From assembly GCF_000418365.1 (NCBI RefSeq), contig NC_021663.1, positions 2,542,001-2,606,000 of the forward strand: a stretch of DNA of 64,000 bases, given 5' to 3'. Position 1 is the stretch's first letter. Each line of letters opens with the position of its first letter. The notes under the pieces are model-generated. The model had not been told where the DNA came from. It did not search any database and saw only the letters and a program-made list of their open reading frames with translations. A program made the translations under genes and the position numbers. Shown here piece after piece: positions 61,888-64,000 of the stretch. This stretch comes from Corynebacterium terpenotabidum Y-11 (GTDB lineage Bacteria; Actinomycetota; Actinomycetes; Mycobacteriales; Mycobacteriaceae).

Positions 61888-61948
61888 ATCTTGGCCTCCC
61901 AGGTCACTTTCCGGGCGGGGAAGTGACCTGGGAGGCCAAGATGCTGAC
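61882..61948. repeat. 28-bp perfect hairpin
   Basis: Arms 61882-61909 and 61921-61948 are perfect reverse complements (28 bp) around an 11-base GC-rich loop. It lies about 115 bases beyond the stop of the MMPL gene and could terminate its transcript, although no T run follows. Confidence 0.9.
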
Positions 61949-62060
61949 AGTCTGGGGGGGACTGTCAGGGGCGGACTGTCAGGGGCGGACTGTCTGGGGC
62001 CGACAGTCAGGAACTAACTGTCAGGAGCTGACAGTCAGAGGCGGACTGTCAGGGGCGGAC
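61949..62060. repeat. tandem 14-bp repeats
   Basis: About eight degenerate copies of GGACTGTCAGGGGC or its variants (some with GACAGTCAG in inverse sense) fill the space between the hairpin and the MMPL stop. Confidence 0.8.
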
Positions 62061-62064
62061 CGGA

Positions 62065-64000
62065 TCAGTGCGAGAAGGAGATGTCCGGCAGGATCCGGCG
62101 CAGCCACGCCGGCGACCACCAGGCGGCGCGTCCGGCCAGCAGCATCAGAGCCGGCAGCAGCACCAGGCGGACCAGCAGAGCGTCCAGCAGCACCGCGACA
62201 CCGAGGATGATGCCCATCTCCTTCGGCGGCAGCGGCTCAGCCAGCGCGAAGGTGAAGAACACTGCCACCATCACCGCCGCCGCGGCGAAGATGATCCGCC
62301 CCGAGTGGGCCATACCCTCGGTCACGGCGAGTCGGGCATCGCCGGTCTTCTCCTGGTACTCCTTCACCGTGGCCAGCAGGAACACCGTGTAGTCCATCGC
62401 CACGGCGAAGATCATGGCGAAGAAGAACACCGGACCCCAGCCGTCGAGGAAGCCCTGCGGCTCGAAGCCGAGCACACCGGAGAGGTGCCCTTCCTGGAAG
62501 ATCAGCCGGGCCATGCCGAAGGCGGCGCCGGTCGACAGCAGGCTCACCACGGTACCCATCAGGGCGGTCAGCGGGGCGCGCAGGGCGATGAGCAGCAGCA
62601 GGAATCCGAGCACGAGGATGACGCCGATGATCACCGGCAGCCAGTCGTCCAGCGCGGTCTGCAGGTCGATGTTCTCCGCCGGGGCTCCGCCGACCAGGGC
62701 GGAGTCCGGCAGTTCGGCGCGCAGGTCCGCGAGGATGCCGTTCATCGCCTCATCGGAGGGGTCGACGGTGGGCACCGCCTGGAACATGACCAGGCCGGAG
62801 TCATCCGTGGCGGGCATCGCGGGAGTGACCGCGCTAATGCCCTCGATGTCCGCGGCGGTGGCGGCAGCCGTGTCAGCGTCCGCGGCATCCACGATGACCT
62901 GCAGCATGCCTGGCGCGCCGTCACCCATGGCTTCCTGCACGAGGTGGTAGCCCTCACGGACCGGGGCGTCCTCCGGGACGACGGAGATCGACGGCATGGC
63001 GACCTTCAGGCCGAACACCGGCAGGCAGGCGAGCACCAGGATCGCACCGGAGACAACGACGGCGAGCAGCGGACGACGGCGCAGCCCGGCAGCCCACCGC
63101 GCGAACAGCGGGGAGCGGTGCTCCTGCTTCTTCGCGAACGGCAGGGAGACGGCGTTGACCTTGTTCCCCAGTGCGCCGAGGACTGCCGGCAACAGGGTGA
63201 AGGACGCGGCGAGCACGAAGACGACCGCGAGCATGATGCCCACCGCCATGGTGCGCACCGCCGGGGCGGGCACGAGCAGTACCGCGGACAGACTGATCAA
63301 CACGGTGACCCCGGAGAGCAGCACGGCCTTGCCTGCGGTGCCGTAGGTCACGGAGACCGCCTCGGCCGGTGTGGTGGCGGTACGCAGAGCGTCACGGAAC
63401 CGGGCGACGAGGAAGAGTGCGTAGTCGATGCCCAGGGCCAGGGCGAACATCAGCGCGAAGTTCATCGCCCACACCGAGATCGGGGTGACCATATTGAGCA
63501 GCACCAGGGCACCGGCGGAGGTGACGAGGCCGGCGATGGTGAGCATCAGCGGCAGGCCGGCGGCGACGAGGCTGCCGAAGGCGAGCACGAGGATGAGCAG
63601 GGTGACCGGCCAGGACATCATCTCGGCCTGCATCATCGCGTCATGGTTGGCGTGGTTGAAGTCGCTCCACAGCATCGACTGGCCGGTGGGGAAGACCTCG
63701 ATGCCGGCGGCGGAGTCGCCTAGTGCGGTGAGTTCATCGGCGAGGTCATCGGCGAGGCGAACCATGTCGTCGGCGTCGGCGGCAGCCCCGGCGATGAGGA
63801 TGCCGGTGGCTCCGTCCTCGCTGACGGTGACGCCCTCGGTGGGCGGCATGATGTCGGCGATGCGGTCATCGGCGGCGAGGATGTCGGTGGCCTCGTCGAT
63901 GACGGCGGTGGTGGCGTCGTCCCCGATGGTCCCGTCGTCGGTGTGGATGACGACCTGGATCGCCGACGAGGCATTGCCGCCGAAGTGCTCGATCGCCAGG
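62065..64000 (-). CDS. MMPL/RND-family exporter, 5' end beyond window
   Basis: At least 644 residues of an MMPL-type RND transporter; the frame is open to base 64000, so the N-terminus lies outside. The first visible part is an extracytoplasmic loop (AIEHFGGNASSAIQVVIHTD). The membrane bundle follows with WAMNFALMFALALGIDYALF, the proton-relay D-Y pair typical of MmpL proteins; the second bundle shows FFFAMIFAVAMDYTVFLLAT with its own DY pair. The family exports lipids such as trehalose monomycolate or glycolipids. The C-terminus is short, lacking the long tail of MmpL3. Its role in mycolate export is possible but unproven. Confidence 0.9.
   Translation of the reverse strand, partial: LAIEHFGGNASSAIQVVIHTDDGTIGDDATTAVIDEATDILAADDRIADIMPPTEGVTVSEDGATGILIAGAAADADDMVRLADDLADELTALGDSAAGIEVFPTGQSMLWSDFNHANHDAMMQAEMMSWPVTLLILVLAFGSLVAAGLPLMLTIAGLVTSAGALVLLNMVTPISVWAMNFALMFALALGIDYALFLVARFRDALRTATTPAEAVSVTYGTAGKAVLLSGVTVLISLSAVLLVPAPAVRTMAVGIMLAVVFVLAASFTLLPAVLGALGNKVNAVSLPFAKKQEHRSPLFARWAAGLRRRPLLAVVVSGAILVLACLPVFGLKVAMPSISVVPEDAPVREGYHLVQEAMGDGAPGMLQVIVDAADADTAAATAADIEGISAVTPAMPATDDSGLVMFQAVPTVDPSDEAMNGILADLRAELPDSALVGGAPAENIDLQTALDDWLPVIIGVILVLGFLLLLIALRAPLTALMGTVVSLLSTGAAFGMARLIFQEGHLSGVLGFEPQGFLDGWGPVFFFAMIFAVAMDYTVFLLATVKEYQEKTGDARLAVTEGMAHSGRIIFAAAAVMVAVFFTFALAEPLPPKEMGIILGVAVLLDALLVRLVLLPALMLLAGRAAWWSPAWLRRILPDISFSH

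Noticed and set aside
61796..62060. Possible CRISPR or integron attC array
   Set aside because: Units are head-to-tail without variable spacers, and the hairpin lacks attC core sites or an integrase nearby.
1..64000. tRNA or rRNA genes
   Set aside because: No cloverleaf-like or rRNA-like segments were noticed by eye; a tRNAscan/Infernal run would be decisive.

Overview
The window looks like a chromosomal segment of a high-GC, mycolic-acid-containing actinomycete, most likely a Corynebacterium. The reasons are a secreted mycolyltransferase-type esterase, an aa3 cytochrome oxidase subunit I of the corynebacterial type, an MMPL exporter, strong GC bias at third codon positions and several genes that appear to be transcribed without a leader. 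No rRNA, tRNA or CRISPR array was seen. The window is mostly accessory metabolism centred on purine and other nitrogen compounds.

Layout. (1) 0-7.7 kb, plus strand: allantoin module (racemase-family protein, NCS1 permease, HpcH/CitE-like DUF6986 protein, allantoinase, allantoicase) followed by an FAD monooxygenase. (2) 8-19.1 kb: membrane alpha/beta hydrolase, MBL hydrolase, PPOX-family flavoprotein, acyl-CoA ligase, D-amino-acid oxidase and a MoxR-DUF58-transglutaminase set. (3) 19.1-25.5 kb, minus strand: upper purine pathway (HIU hydrolase, OHCU decarboxylase, guanine deaminase, Rieske oxygenase and its reductase, NCS2 permease). Modules 1 and 3 together would carry guanine/hypoxanthine through urate and allantoin to ureidoglycolate, but no molybdenum xanthine dehydrogenase or cofactorless uricase is visible. 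(4) 25.6-27.3 kb: a DUF559/AbiEi-like gene bracketed by inverted hairpin repeats. (5) 27.3-36.1 kb: a divergent catabolic cluster (luciferase-like monooxygenase, flavin reductase fusion, tautomerase, aldehyde dehydrogenase, hydrolase, two DUF1185 proteins, GntR regulator, BCCT transporter), probably for a quaternary or heterocyclic nitrogen compound. (6) 36.1-39.05 kb: paralogous tiny proteins, FMO and SDR pseudogene remnants, glutamate decarboxylase. (7) 39.05-44.7 kb: PLD-helicase, NUDIX hydrolase and an AlbA_2/HATPase protein flanked on both sides by palindromic operator arrays phased at 21 bp; this resembles a defence or regulatory island. (8) 44.75-56.5 kb: MFS exporter, NCS1 permease with a zinc-ribbon-like tail, hydantoinase A/B, an AmiC-like sensor, and a PucR-type regulator split in two by an IS256-family element. 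(9) 56.8-64 kb: YbjQ protein, lipoprotein, mycolyltransferase, ctaD, LysR regulator, a large hairpin inside tandem repeats, and an MMPL exporter running off the end.

The strongest leads are the phased palindrome arrays around the AlbA_2 gene, the uncharacterised catabolic cluster at 27-36 kb, the non-canonical purine route, the hairpin-bracketed DUF559 gene and the IS-split regulator.
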